A DNA stretch of 47,163 nucleotides, from the NCBI RefSeq assembly GCF_913776365.1, contig NZ_CAJYMO010000227.1:1-47163 (forward strand), given 5' to 3'. Source of the DNA: an uncultured Chryseobacterium sp. GTDB lineage: Bacteria > Bacteroidota > Bacteroidia > Flavobacteriales > Weeksellaceae. The notes under the pieces are model-generated. The model had not been told where the DNA came from and ran no database searches. It was given only the letters and a program-made list of their open reading frames with translations. A program made the translations under genes and the position numbers. Shown here in pieces: positions 1 through 7,587 of the stretch (positions within the stretch are counted from its first letter, which is position 1; each line of letters starts with the position of its first letter).

Positions 1-2
1 CC

Positions 3-245
3 AATCAGAAACTCAAGAGGCTGCTGCATATGTCTGCAATGGCAAGCATAAGATGCGATCAGGAAATAAAAGCTTATTTCAAAAGAAAAGTGGAAGAAGG
101 GAAAAATAAAATGAGTGTTTTGAATGCTGTAAGAAATAAATTGGTGCATAGAATAATGGCTGTGATCATACGAAGACAACCATATTTAAAAAAAGAAGAA
201 TTTTTATCAATAAAAAACCTTGAAAACACTTGCACATTAACATAG
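3..245 (+). CDS. IS110-family transposase, C-terminal end (cut by window edge)
   Basis: The frame is open from the left edge of the window, so the 5' part lies outside. The 80 visible residues read NQKLKRLLHMSAMAS, then an AYFKRKVEEGKNKMSVLNAVRNK-like stretch and NKLVHRIMAVI. This is the pattern at the end of the Transposase_20 (IS116/IS110/IS902) domain, which carries the serine of the DEDD transposase. These enzymes move circular intermediates without terminal inverted repeats, so an IS end cannot be read from the DNA alone. The tail after RRQPY is short and AT-rich. Whether the gene is intact cannot be told from here. Family assignment comes from recognised motif spacing, not a search. Confidence 0.75.
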   Translation, partial: NQKLKRLLHMSAMASIRCDQEIKAYFKRKVEEGKNKMSVLNAVRNKLVHRIMAVIIRRQPYLKKEEFLSIKNLENTCTLT

Positions 246-591
246 AAATCTTTGCGAAATTCCAACATCCATCAGCAGTATCCATCCGGTATGATTGGCT
301 AGAATATTCAGACCTTCTGTATGGGTATTTGCTTTCCCTTTCAGCTCTTTTTCTGAACATGAGAATGGCCAAAGCCGGTGTATATCCATATAAAATTCCC
401 TGCTTATCCGGAAGTACCGGTCAAGCAGGGATGATCTTACATACCATTGGTTACGGACGTGCAGATTCGATAAAGTCAGCAGGGCCGGATAACCGCTATT
501 TTTTTCCGGAAGATCGAACCTGCATGCGTGGCAGGTTACATTCCGGCTTTTCCGTAAATCTTCAGACCAAATCAGGTCGGATCAGATCAGA
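246..591. other. Non-coding stretch after the IS110 gene with two hairpins
   Basis: No convincing gene is seen. A strong hairpin lies at 398-430, with arms CCCTGCTT and AAGCAGGG around an inner CCGG/CCGG pair. A second hairpin is at 517-537 with arms AACCTGC and GCAGGTT. A 121-residue open frame crosses both, but it has no recognisable composition and is probably chance. The hairpins could belong to the right flank of the insertion sequence or to a structured transcript. Confidence 0.4.
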
Positions 592-951
592 TTAGTTAAG
601 TTCATAATTCGCAATCACCATGCTCAGGATGAAATGAACATATTCCTGGTCGGCTTCCTTTCTGTTGATCAGCTTATTCTTGTAATCATACGACTGTAGG
701 GTTTTGGATACTTTCTGATAGGTCTCGAACTGATCACCCTTTATTTTTACCCTTAGGTTTCCGGTCCTCGTATTGATCAGCTGGTCGTCCAGCGTACGGA
801 CTTTAAATAACGCTTCACATAATTTCGGATTAAAGTTCATTTTGCCCATATATCTTTCGACGATGTTTACCTTGAAAGAATCAAATATAATGGCATTGAA
901 AACAATATTAGAGCCGCGCTCCTGCATATTGAGCTCAAGTTTATAATTCAT
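592..951 (-). CDS. Conserved-looking hypothetical protein, 119 aa
   Basis: The product is not recognised. It begins MNYKLELNMQERGSNIVF and has a normal soluble composition, with alternating hydrophobic and charged residues (NAIIFDSF, YMGKMNFNPKLCEALFKV, NLRVKIKGDQFETYQKV). There is no signal peptide, membrane segment or low complexity. The opposite-strand frames over the same bases are poor, which favours this strand. It stands alone: the upstream side is non-coding and AT-rich, and the downstream side is the region after the IS110 gene. It is probably a small cytoplasmic protein. No function is proposed. Confidence 0.7.
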   Translation of the reverse strand: MNYKLELNMQERGSNIVFNAIIFDSFKVNIVERYMGKMNFNPKLCEALFKVRTLDDQLINTRTGNLRVKIKGDQFETYQKVSKTLQSYDYKNKLINRKEADQEYVHFILSMVIANYELN

Positions 952-1309
952 TGACTGTAATTTTCTACAAATTTAATCAGAACATAAGGAACATCAAAAT
1001 AAAAACACCCATATCATTCACCCGATTGCAATAAAATCTGATTTTTTGTGGCAAAACAGGGGGAGAACGATTTAAAACTGACGATAGAAACAGCTATTGA
1101 AAGGAAAACAGAATGTTTTATTTCTTTATTTAGGGAATAATAAAAGTTTTTCCCATGGGGCATGGTTCCCTGTAAGAGACAATAAAAATTTCTGAAGATA
1201 AGAGGGTGTATATGATGAAATGAAGGGTTTAGTTAAGATGAGATGAAATAAACAAGCCGTGCAACTGCTTGTAGCCTAGTGTTATTCTTTGTTACAAAGA
1301 TTAAAAACA

Positions 1310-1378
1310 AAAATCCCCGGGTGTTGCCCGAGGATAAAAACTAATAACCATGAAAACTCAAATTAAACATGAGAATCG
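1310..1378 (-). ncRNA. Candidate small RNA, copy 1
   Basis: Read on the minus strand, a TATATTTG box (1383-1390, a match to the Bacteroidetes TAnnTTTG -7 element) is followed within about 10 bases by a 46-base core. A rho-independent-type terminator comes next: arms CCTCGGG and CCCGGGG around loop CAACA, then a T-rich run. One stem position is G.U on the minus strand but C.A on the plus strand, so transcription should be leftward. A second copy lies at 1708-1781 with an identical core. The core can also encode a nine-codon peptide, MFNLSFHGY, just after the predicted start. Start and end are approximate and expression is not shown. Confidence 0.55.
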
Positions 1379-1707
1379 GTTGCAAATATACACAAATAAC
1401 TCCACTTTTCTAATACAATTTATCTATCGTTTTGTAAGATAACATATCTTTTAGTCTATCAGAATGATAGGGTGGTAGGTCTTTTTATGGCTGAAAAGAA
1501 AATCTGCAGTTCCGGATCTTCTGTCGTATTTCATTTCATGGAGAGTAATAGAGTGCTGTGACTGTGTAATATAGCCTCCGGAATATAGAAAAGTACTCTT
1601 AATTTTTTAGTGAGAAGAGATATTTACCGTCTGATCTATCTGAATAAATTAAATATTAATTTACGGCAACAAAAAGAATGTCAGATCATTAAAGTTACAA
1701 TAACAGC

Positions 1708-1781
1708 ATAAAAAAATCCTCAGGTGTTGCCTGAGGATAAAAACTAATAACCATGAAAACTCAAATTAAACATGAGAATCA
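1708..1781 (-). ncRNA. Candidate small RNA, copy 2
   Basis: This copy has the same architecture as the one at 1310-1378. The TATATTTG box is at 1786-1793, with a TTG 20 bases upstream at 1814-1816 that fits a -33 element. The core at 1733-1778 is identical. The terminator stem is CCTCAGG/CCTGAGG with the same CAACA loop, followed by seven T. Against copy 1 one G-C pair has become A-U and one G.U has become A-U, so pairing is preserved while sequence changes. The flanks differ, so the conserved unit is promoter plus short transcript. It may be a known Flavobacteria RNA family; an Rfam scan would tell. Confidence 0.55.
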
Positions 1782-1963
1782 GGTGCAAATATACATAAAT
1801 AACTCTACTTTCACAATATGATTTATCTATTGATGTAATATTTATTTTTACATAACAACCCATAGGCGGGGTAAGTCATAATCAATAGGCGTTATAAGAG
1901 CAGTCTGTACTTACAGATGTGCATTGAAAATTATCAGATAAGGAAAAGTCCGGCTGTCTTTTC

Positions 1964-1991
1964 ATAAAAAAACAGGCCGCTTGACGGCCTG
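1964..1991 (-). terminator. Terminator of the DUF892 gene
   Basis: Arms CAGGCCG (1973-1979) and CGGCCTG (1985-1991) with a five-base loop are followed on the minus strand by a T-rich run. The hairpin sits just after the stop codon of the leftward DUF892 gene. Confidence 0.8.
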
Positions 1992-1997
1992 CTTTGT

Positions 1998-2987
1998 TTA
2001 TCTGCTGCGATAAGTTTTATTATCATCTTCATCTTCATCTTCATCTTCATCTTCATCATCGTCGTAGTCTTCATCCTCCTCTTCATCATCGTAGTCTTCG
2101 TCGTCCCATTCATCGTCATCATCGTCATCATCATAATCTTCGTTGTCATTACTGCTATCGTCATCATCTTCTTCCGAAGCATTGAAATTGATGGAAGTTT
2201 CGGCAATGTCAGTTAGATCGCGGTCGGTCTGCTCTTCTTCGTCCAGGGTCGTCTGAAGAAGATCTGCCGCCTTGTAAAGTTCCAGCGTTTCAGCCAGTGC
2301 TACCAGTCCGCCGTAGGAAGCGATTTCATAATGTTCGACTTTCTGGGCAGCGATAATCAGGGCAGCATCCCTTGTCATTGTACCTTCTTCGGTTTCCTTG
2401 ATGATATTTTCCCCTTCTTTTACAATACCGATAATGGCGTCGCATTTTTTTCCTTCCGCCTTTTCATCGATGGATTTAAAAACCTTTTCCAGTCTTGAAA
2501 CTTGTTTCTGGGTCATCAGGTGGTGGTCTTCAAAGGCTTCCTGCAGTTCTTCGGTAGTCGCTGCTTTCTGCATTTTAGGCAATGCTTCCAGGATGTGTTT
2601 TTCGGCGAAATAGATATCCTTCAGGGCATCCAGGAAAAATTTATACAAAGGCCCTTCTTTGGCTGTTTCCAGGACAGCTGCTTTTTCAGTTGGCCGGGAT
2701 TCCTGTTGCTCTTCAGGCTTGTTTTCCTCTTTTTTATCCTGTTCTGCTTTTTTATCCTGATCTGTCTTTTTAGCAGCTGCTTTAGGCCCCGGCTTCGCTT
2801 TGGCAGTAGGCGATTTTTTGGCTACGGTTCCTTTGGGTGTTGCAGCAGCGGTTTTGGCCGTTGCTCTTTTTTTCGGAAGCGGTGGCTGTTCTTCTCCCGG
2901 TTCAGGGCCGGCATTCAGAAGATCGGTAACCATTTTCTCTGTATTGTCGTCAGCTTTTGTTGTATTTGTTAAATTATTGGTGTCCAT
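1998..2987 (-). CDS. DUF892 (YciE/YciF) ferritin-like protein with Lys/Ala head and acidic tail
   Basis: Residues about 112-270 form a DUF892 ferritin-like four-helix domain (FFLDALKDIYFAEKHILEALPKM, EDHHLMTQKQVSRLEKVF, AAQKVEHYEIASYGGLVALAE). The carboxylate and histidine positions expected of a di-iron site are present (EDHH near 153-156, EHYE near 218-221). Relatives are stress-induced proteins, probably with iron or peroxide chemistry. Two extensions are unusual. Residues 35-110 are Lys/Ala/Pro-rich like a histone H1 tail. Residues about 272-322 are almost all Asp and Glu with Tyr. Charged head and tail suggest binding to DNA, to basic partners or to metal; this is inference. A terminator follows the gene, and the low-complexity gene at 3054-3920 lies just upstream in the same direction. 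Confidence 0.85.
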   Translation of the reverse strand: MDTNNLTNTTKADDNTEKMVTDLLNAGPEPGEEQPPLPKKRATAKTAAATPKGTVAKKSPTAKAKPGPKAAAKKTDQDKKAEQDKKEENKPEEQQESRPTEKAAVLETAKEGPLYKFFLDALKDIYFAEKHILEALPKMQKAATTEELQEAFEDHHLMTQKQVSRLEKVFKSIDEKAEGKKCDAIIGIVKEGENIIKETEEGTMTRDAALIIAAQKVEHYEIASYGGLVALAETLELYKAADLLQTTLDEEEQTDRDLTDIAETSINFNASEEDDDDSSNDNEDYDDDDDDDEWDDEDYDDEEEDEDYDDDEDEDEDEDEDDNKTYRSR

Positions 2988-3011
2988 GATAATATAATGT
3001 GTAAGGTTAAG

Positions 3012-3038
3012 TAAGAAAAGCCGGCTCAGACAGCCGGC
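3012..3038 (-). terminator. Probable terminator of the low-complexity gene
   Basis: A GC-rich hairpin with arms GCCGGCT (3020-3026) and AGCCGGC (3032-3038) is followed on the minus strand by TTTTCTTAC. It separates the gene ending at 3054 from the DUF892 gene. The T-run is short. Confidence 0.55.
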
Positions 3039-3053
3039 CTGTATGGTCTGTGG

Positions 3054-3920
3054 CTAGGAATTACGGCCTCTGCCGTTGCTTCTGCTTCCGAATCCGCCTC
3101 TCTTCTGAGAAGTGAATCTTCCATTCTCATCCCTCTGCTGGTTTCCGTTTCCTCCCGAATTTCTTCCGGAGCCGGATCTCGAAGAAGAACTGCTGGAGCT
3201 GGAACTTCTGCCATCACCGTTTCTGCTTCCTTTCGGTCTTCCCGGATTATCATGTCTTCTGTCGTAGTTATCGTTGCCGGATGAACGTCTTGAAGAAGAT
3301 GAGCTGTTGGAGTTTGAGCTTCTGCCATCACCGTTTCTGCTTCCTCTCGGTCTTCCCGGATTGTCATGCCTTCTGTCGTAATTATCGCTGTTTGAGTTGG
3401 ATGAACGTCTTGAAGATGAGCTATTGGAATTGGAGTTGGAGCTTCTGCCGTCGCCGTTTCTACTTCCCCTTGGTCTTCCCGGGTTATCATGTCTTCTGTC
3501 GTAATTATCGTTGTTTGAATTGGACGAACGTCTTGAAGAAGAGCTGCCGGAGTTGGAGCTTCTGCCGTCGCCGTTTCTGCTTCCTCTCGGTCTTCCCGGA
3601 TTGTCATGCCTGTGATCGTAATCATCGTCATCATCTTCTTCGTCATCATAATCATCGTCGTCATAATCATCATCGTCGTCATCGTCGTAGTCGTCGTAGT
3701 CGTCATCGTCATAAGAATTGCTGTACTCATCATCATAGTCATCATCATCGTAATCATCGTCATCATACTCTTCATCTTCATAATAACGGTCTTCATCATC
3801 ATAAAGATCGTCTTCACGGTCATAAGAACCGCCTCTTGAGTTGTTGGAATCTGAACTTCTGCCTGAAGTTCCGTTGGAAGAACCTGATCTTCCATAACCT
3901 GAATTTCTTCTCGTTGACAT
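3054..3920 (-). CDS. Low-complexity acidic protein with four AT-hook-like repeats
   Basis: The protein is about 288 residues from MSTRRNSGYGRSG. A longer reading from 3959 adds 13 residues (MLLKLWDTNKNII) that look like untranslated leader. There is no folded domain. The N-terminus is Ser/Gly/Arg-rich, then comes about 65 residues of Asp and Tyr. Four repeats of about 38 residues follow, each carrying RRHDNPGRPRGSRNGDGRSS or a close variant, joined by Ser/Asn linkers. GRPRGSRN resembles the AT-hook core that binds the minor groove of AT-rich DNA. The C-terminus is Gly/Arg-rich. With the acidic block the layout recalls HMG/AT-hook chromatin proteins. Together with the neighbouring DUF892 protein this may be a stress or nucleoid locus. 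Function is inferred. Confidence 0.75.
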   Translation of the reverse strand: MSTRRNSGYGRSGSSNGTSGRSSDSNNSRGGSYDREDDLYDDEDRYYEDEEYDDDDYDDDDYDDEYSNSYDDDDYDDYDDDDDDDYDDDDYDDEEDDDDDYDHRHDNPGRPRGSRNGDGRSSNSGSSSSRRSSNSNNDNYDRRHDNPGRPRGSRNGDGRSSNSNSNSSSSRRSSNSNSDNYDRRHDNPGRPRGSRNGDGRSSNSNSSSSSRRSSGNDNYDRRHDNPGRPKGSRNGDGRSSSSSSSSSRSGSGRNSGGNGNQQRDENGRFTSQKRGGFGSRSNGRGRNS

Positions 3921-4006
3921 AATAATATTTTTATTGGTGTCCCAAAGCTTCAACAACAATTAAGCCGTGATTCTGAAAAATCAACCGGCAATGATTTAAA
4001 ATTATG

Positions 4007-4177
4007 TTAAAAATCAGGAGATCCCGTTCCGTGAAATAATATAGATTTGCCGCTTTTTGTTGCAGCAAGTGTTTTCCAGGCCTCTTTGTCCTGCTGTATT
4101 TCCGGAGATAAGGTACCGTTGCTGTAAACAGGGTAAGCGCAGCTGATGGGGAAGACAGGATGTTCGTGTTCCTTATC
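4007..4177 (-). pseudogene. Possible gene remnant without a start codon
   Basis: Between the low-complexity gene and the lyase the minus strand holds an open frame of about 56 codons with protein-like composition. It contains HEHPVFPISCAYPVYSNG and EIQQDKEAWKTLAAT, and ends in SILFHGTGSPDF and a TAA. It has no ATG, GTG or TTG start in a sensible place and begins right after an in-frame TAA that overlaps the end of the lyase gene. It may be the 3' end of a gene that lost its front part. Family not recognised; it could be chance. Confidence 0.3.
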
Positions 4178-5426
4178 TTACCAGACTGTTGATGTAATGT
4201 TCAAGATGTGTATATCCTGTCGGACTTATTGCTGCAGCGTCTGTTGCATCATCGGGATTCAGCTGGTTTGCAGTTTCCCGGCGGTCTGGGATGCCGTCTC
4301 CGTCCCGGTCCCTGCGTTTTGAAAGCCTCTCCCGGACTTCCGGTTGACCGCCGGCTTCGGCCTCCGTCCTGAAAATACGGCCTTTCCTGCCGAGACTTTT
4401 GAAATAACCGATGATCCTCCGGTCTACGGCATCCCGCCGTAAGGAGCATCCCGCCTCCGACATGACTTTCTTCCAGGCTTCACCGGCAGGTGTAATGGCA
4501 ACATTGCTTCCCGGTATGACCGACGGCCGGCTGACCAATGTTGCGTTCTGCCTGTTAAAATCGGCATTGGTAACCAGGCGGCCGTTGACTTTGCCATCCC
4601 TGTTGAGGTCTGCATAATTGTCCCTGTGGTAAACGTGGTCGGTAGCGGTAAACATACTCAGGAACTCCTCCGAAGAACTCGGGCCGGCTATAAAATAATT
4701 GCCTATAAGGTCCTGGTAATGGTTTGTTGCAGAATGTCCCCCGACAAAAGCGCTTTTCCCCCAGTTATAGACCACGTTGTTGAGGTATTCGATCCGGGCT
4801 TTTGCTTTCGGGCTCCGGCTCTGGTTGCCTGTCCATAAACAGTGATGCACGGTGATATCCACCGGGTTTTCCAGCAGCGCCCCAAACCGCTGCGGGTCTA
4901 TTCCCTCACCGATAAGGCAGTACTGAAGGGTAATCCTCCTGCTGTTTTTGATATGGAGATTATCCCAGCGGCCCCATTCGATGGATACATGGTCGAAAAT
5001 GATATCCTGCAGGTCATCTGCAATTACGGTACAGCCTCCTCTGGGCATGCCGGTGCTGCCCCTGAACCTGATGTACCTGATAATGGTATTGCTGCTGAAT
5101 GATATGCTGTTGCCGTACACTGTAATGCCGGTTCCCGGCGCAGTTTGTCCTGCAATCGTAATCTTGGGTGCAGCCACGATTTTTTCCCTGATCCTGATGA
5201 CGCCGGCCACATCAAAGACTACCGTCCTGCCGGGCTGGCTTACCGCGTCCCTCAATGATCCCGGGCCGCTGTCGTTCAGGTGGGTCACATGGTATACGGT
5301 ACCGCCGCGTCCGCCGGAAGCAAAACGTCCGAAGCCTTCCGCGCCGGGAAAAGCCGTTTGTTGTGCAAAGGCCGGGATGCCATAAAACAGGGACCATAAT
5401 AAAAGCAAATGTAATTTCAGGGACAT
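4173..5426 (-). CDS. Secreted pectate-lyase-like right-handed beta-helix protein
   Basis: The 417-residue product has a signal peptide (MSLKLHLLLLWSLFYGIPAFA, cut before QQ). It then carries FPGAEGFGRFASGGRGG and NDSGPGSLRDAVS, the usual opening of Bacteroidetes proteins related to polysaccharide lyase family 1. Beta-helix rungs follow (ITIAGQTAPGTGITVYG, NTIIRYIRFRGS, IIFDHVSIEWGRWDNLHI). The end has a calcium-binding-like DRDGDGIPDRRE. It should act outside the cytoplasm, cleaving or binding a uronate-containing glycan. The exact substrate cannot be read. No SusC/SusD pair lies beside it, so this is not a classical utilisation locus. The start is fixed by the signal peptide. Confidence 0.85.
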   Translation of the reverse strand: MSLKLHLLLLWSLFYGIPAFAQQTAFPGAEGFGRFASGGRGGTVYHVTHLNDSGPGSLRDAVSQPGRTVVFDVAGVIRIREKIVAAPKITIAGQTAPGTGITVYGNSISFSSNTIIRYIRFRGSTGMPRGGCTVIADDLQDIIFDHVSIEWGRWDNLHIKNSRRITLQYCLIGEGIDPQRFGALLENPVDITVHHCLWTGNQSRSPKAKARIEYLNNVVYNWGKSAFVGGHSATNHYQDLIGNYFIAGPSSSEEFLSMFTATDHVYHRDNYADLNRDGKVNGRLVTNADFNRQNATLVSRPSVIPGSNVAITPAGEAWKKVMSEAGCSLRRDAVDRRIIGYFKSLGRKGRIFRTEAEAGGQPEVRERLSKRRDRDGDGIPDRRETANQLNPDDATDAAAISPTGYTHLEHYINSLVR

Positions 5427-5510
5427 GCGGGATTTCGGTTTACGGCTAAATTAGCATGAACATCTCAACCGCGTATCCTGCACTCTCTGTATAGCCGGAT
5501 CAGGTAATTT

Positions 5511-6404
5511 TTATTCCGGCTGGATAATGACATACCGTACCAGTGGAAATGCGGTCTTTACCGTATTGCGGATGCGCTGGACCGCCTCTGTGATTTCCTC
5601 CGTATCCAGATGGTCTCTGAAGTCGATGATCAGCACCAGTACGATCTCTTCCGGCGACTGGTATGTGGACAGGATGTTTTTTGTCTTCACCACCGCATCA
5701 TCTTCTTCCGCCAGCAGGCTGATTTTTTTCCTGGTTTCCGGCGCGATCCCTTCACCCATCAGCAGGCTCCGGCTTTCCCTGGCGAGGATCAATGATACAA
5801 AAACAAGGATCATCCCCACAATAATCGACGCCACGCCATCCAGTTCCGGAATCCCGTATGCATGGCTGATTCCCATCAGGATCATCACGACCGTAAGGCC
5901 GGCCACTGCTGCGCCGTCTTCAAAAACGACCAGGAAGCTGGACGGGTCTTTACTTTTGATAATCGCATCCCACCAACGTATGCCATTGCGGGTTTTGTTG
6001 AATTCCTTAATGGAAATAATCAGAGACGTTCCTTCAAAAATCAGCGAAAGGATCAGGACAATATAGTTCCAGAACGGATCTTTCATGGCCTCGGGTTCCA
6101 TTATATGCAGGATACCCTGGTAAACGGACAGGGCACCGCCCAGACCGAAGATCAGGATGGAAACCACGAAAGACCAGAAATACAGCTCTTTACCATATCC
6201 GAAAGGATGCGATTCATCCGGGGCTTTTTTACTCCTCCTGATTCCGTACAGCAGCAGGAGCTGGTTGGTCGTATCAACGGTGGAGTGGATCCCTTCCGAA
6301 ATCATGGAAGAACTGTTCGTGAACGTTCCTGCGATGAACTTGGTGACGGCGATCAGCAGGTTAGCAGCTAGGGCACTGTAAATGGATTTGCGGTTATTGG
6401 CCAT
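5511..6404 (-). CDS. Cation diffusion facilitator (CDF) family transporter
   Basis: The 297-residue protein has the CDF fold. TM1 begins near residue 8 (SALAANLLIAVTKFIAG). TM2 carries the HxxxD metal pair (H40, D44 in SEGIHSTVDTTNQ), and the HPFGYGKELYFW loop follows. TM5 has the second acidic site near LDGVASIIVGM. A cytoplasmic C-terminal domain ends in FPLVRYVIIQPE. CDF proteins export divalent metals such as Zn2+, Mn2+ or Fe2+ by proton antiport. The metal is not deducible because TM5 differs from the classical HxxxD zinc type. A DUF202 gene lies 97 bases upstream on the same strand, so co-transcription is possible. Confidence 0.9.
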   Translation of the reverse strand: MANNRKSIYSALAANLLIAVTKFIAGTFTNSSSMISEGIHSTVDTTNQLLLLYGIRRSKKAPDESHPFGYGKELYFWSFVVSILIFGLGGALSVYQGILHIMEPEAMKDPFWNYIVLILSLIFEGTSLIISIKEFNKTRNGIRWWDAIIKSKDPSSFLVVFEDGAAVAGLTVVMILMGISHAYGIPELDGVASIIVGMILVFVSLILARESRSLLMGEGIAPETRKKISLLAEEDDAVVKTKNILSTYQSPEEIVLVLIIDFRDHLDTEEITEAVQRIRNTVKTAFPLVRYVIIQPE

Positions 6405-6501
6405 GGGTATTGATAAAATAGGAAATCTTCAGGTTAAAGGGTAAACATTGTATTCTCATCATCCATATTCACTGGGATATAAACCATTGCAGCGAATAGG
6501 A

Positions 6502-6879
6502 TCAAAGGCTGCTGAACAGGTAGCCGATCAGAAAAATACTGATGGACATAATCAGGACCGTGACAATCAGGATCAGTGAATTATTCCCCGTAAAAGTATT
6601 CTCCATAATCCTTTTCCGGGTTTTCCTGTAGTTCAGGTAGGAAAGGAGTAGGATCACGACGCCGGCCGCCACAAGCACCAGTCCTGTTATGCCGGAATAT
6701 TCTTTCCGGTAATGTACCAGCGGCTGCTCCGTGTTCAGCAAAACGATCTGTTTCAGGAAAAGGGAAAATTTCACCAGAATAAACCCAAAACCCATCAAGG
6801 CCACGGAAGTCCTTAGCCAGGCCAGGAAAGTCCGTTCGTTAGCCAGATGGTCGCTGGTTTTGTTACTTTCATTCGTCAT
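6502..6879 (-). CDS. DUF202 (YidH-type) inner-membrane protein
   Basis: The 125-residue protein opens with the DUF202 hallmark HLANERTFLAWLRTSVALMG and has three transmembrane segments (about 21-45, 66-87 and 102-124). The family is widespread, small and of unknown function. A poorly conserved loop (LLNTEQPLVHYRKEYSG) follows TM1. The gene lies upstream of the CDF transporter on the same strand and may share a transcript with it. Confidence 0.85.
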   Translation of the reverse strand: MTNESNKTSDHLANERTFLAWLRTSVALMGFGFILVKFSLFLKQIVLLNTEQPLVHYRKEYSGITGLVLVAAGVVILLLSYLNYRKTRKRIMENTFTGNNSLILIVTVLIMSISIFLIGYLFSSL

Positions 6880-7587
6880 TGCATGATTTTAATTTGTTCA
6901 GCGGTTGATGATCAGGTGCAATGCAAACTGCAATCCAACAATGTAATTCTCTACCCCAAATTTTATTTTCAGACCAATGGGAATAGAAAATCCGTTCCTG
7001 TTGATGCCCATTTAAAGAAATGGTCTACATTCCTTCCATTATATAATATTTCATGGTTGGCTTCAGCCAGAACCTATTAAAAAATACAGGCAGGCAAGAT
7101 TCCGGCGGATCAGTAAAATATCGGAAATCCGGATAAATTTTGGCTAAAGCCGTTTTCCGGATTGCATTGGTGAGAATGGGTTTCAATCCATTCCTATTGA
7201 TACATATAATAATCTAAATTCTAGATAAAATAGATAAAATTTTCATAGTCCGATTTTGAAATGGCTTTCATTCAATAGAAATGGGCTTCAGCCCATTTTA
7301 TCATTTCATCAGATCAGCCTGTTGATCCGTCTTTTCCTTCTCATCCTGAACCAATGCAGCGCATGATCATGGGGGAGCCGGTAAAAATGTATTGTGCAGG
7401 CAGATATCTTTGCTTAATTTCATGCCATGGACTTCAGGGTTCCGTATTCCGGAAGCGCAACGGATCCCGGCAACAGTTCCCGTATCGGAATTGCTGTCAT
7501 ACAGGAGTTTTAAGGCTGATCGGCAGATGGTGAGCCCGCTGCAAAAGTCTTTAATAAAAATAAAATAACCTGCTCAATTCATACCCT
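6880..7587. repeat. Gene-free stretch with dispersed hairpin repeats
   Basis: No gene is seen in these 700 bases. Short palindromes of a repeated style occur: GAATGG/CCATTC arms at 7173-7193, AATGGGC/GCCCATT at 7280-7297, and a copy of CATCAGATCAGCCTGYTGATCC at 7307-7328. Related hairpins recur at 10877-10898, 11019-11038, 11062-11077 and 36415-36426. They behave like REP/BIME elements between genes. The promoter of the following 1012-residue gene must lie near the end of this stretch, but no clear TAnnTTTG box was found. Confidence 0.6.

Noticed and set aside
3026..3895. 289-codon frame rich in Met and Thr over the low-complexity gene
   Set aside because: It is the shifted reading of Asp/Tyr and Ser/Arg repeat codons. 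The 3054-3920 frame has coherent repeated motifs and a plausible start.
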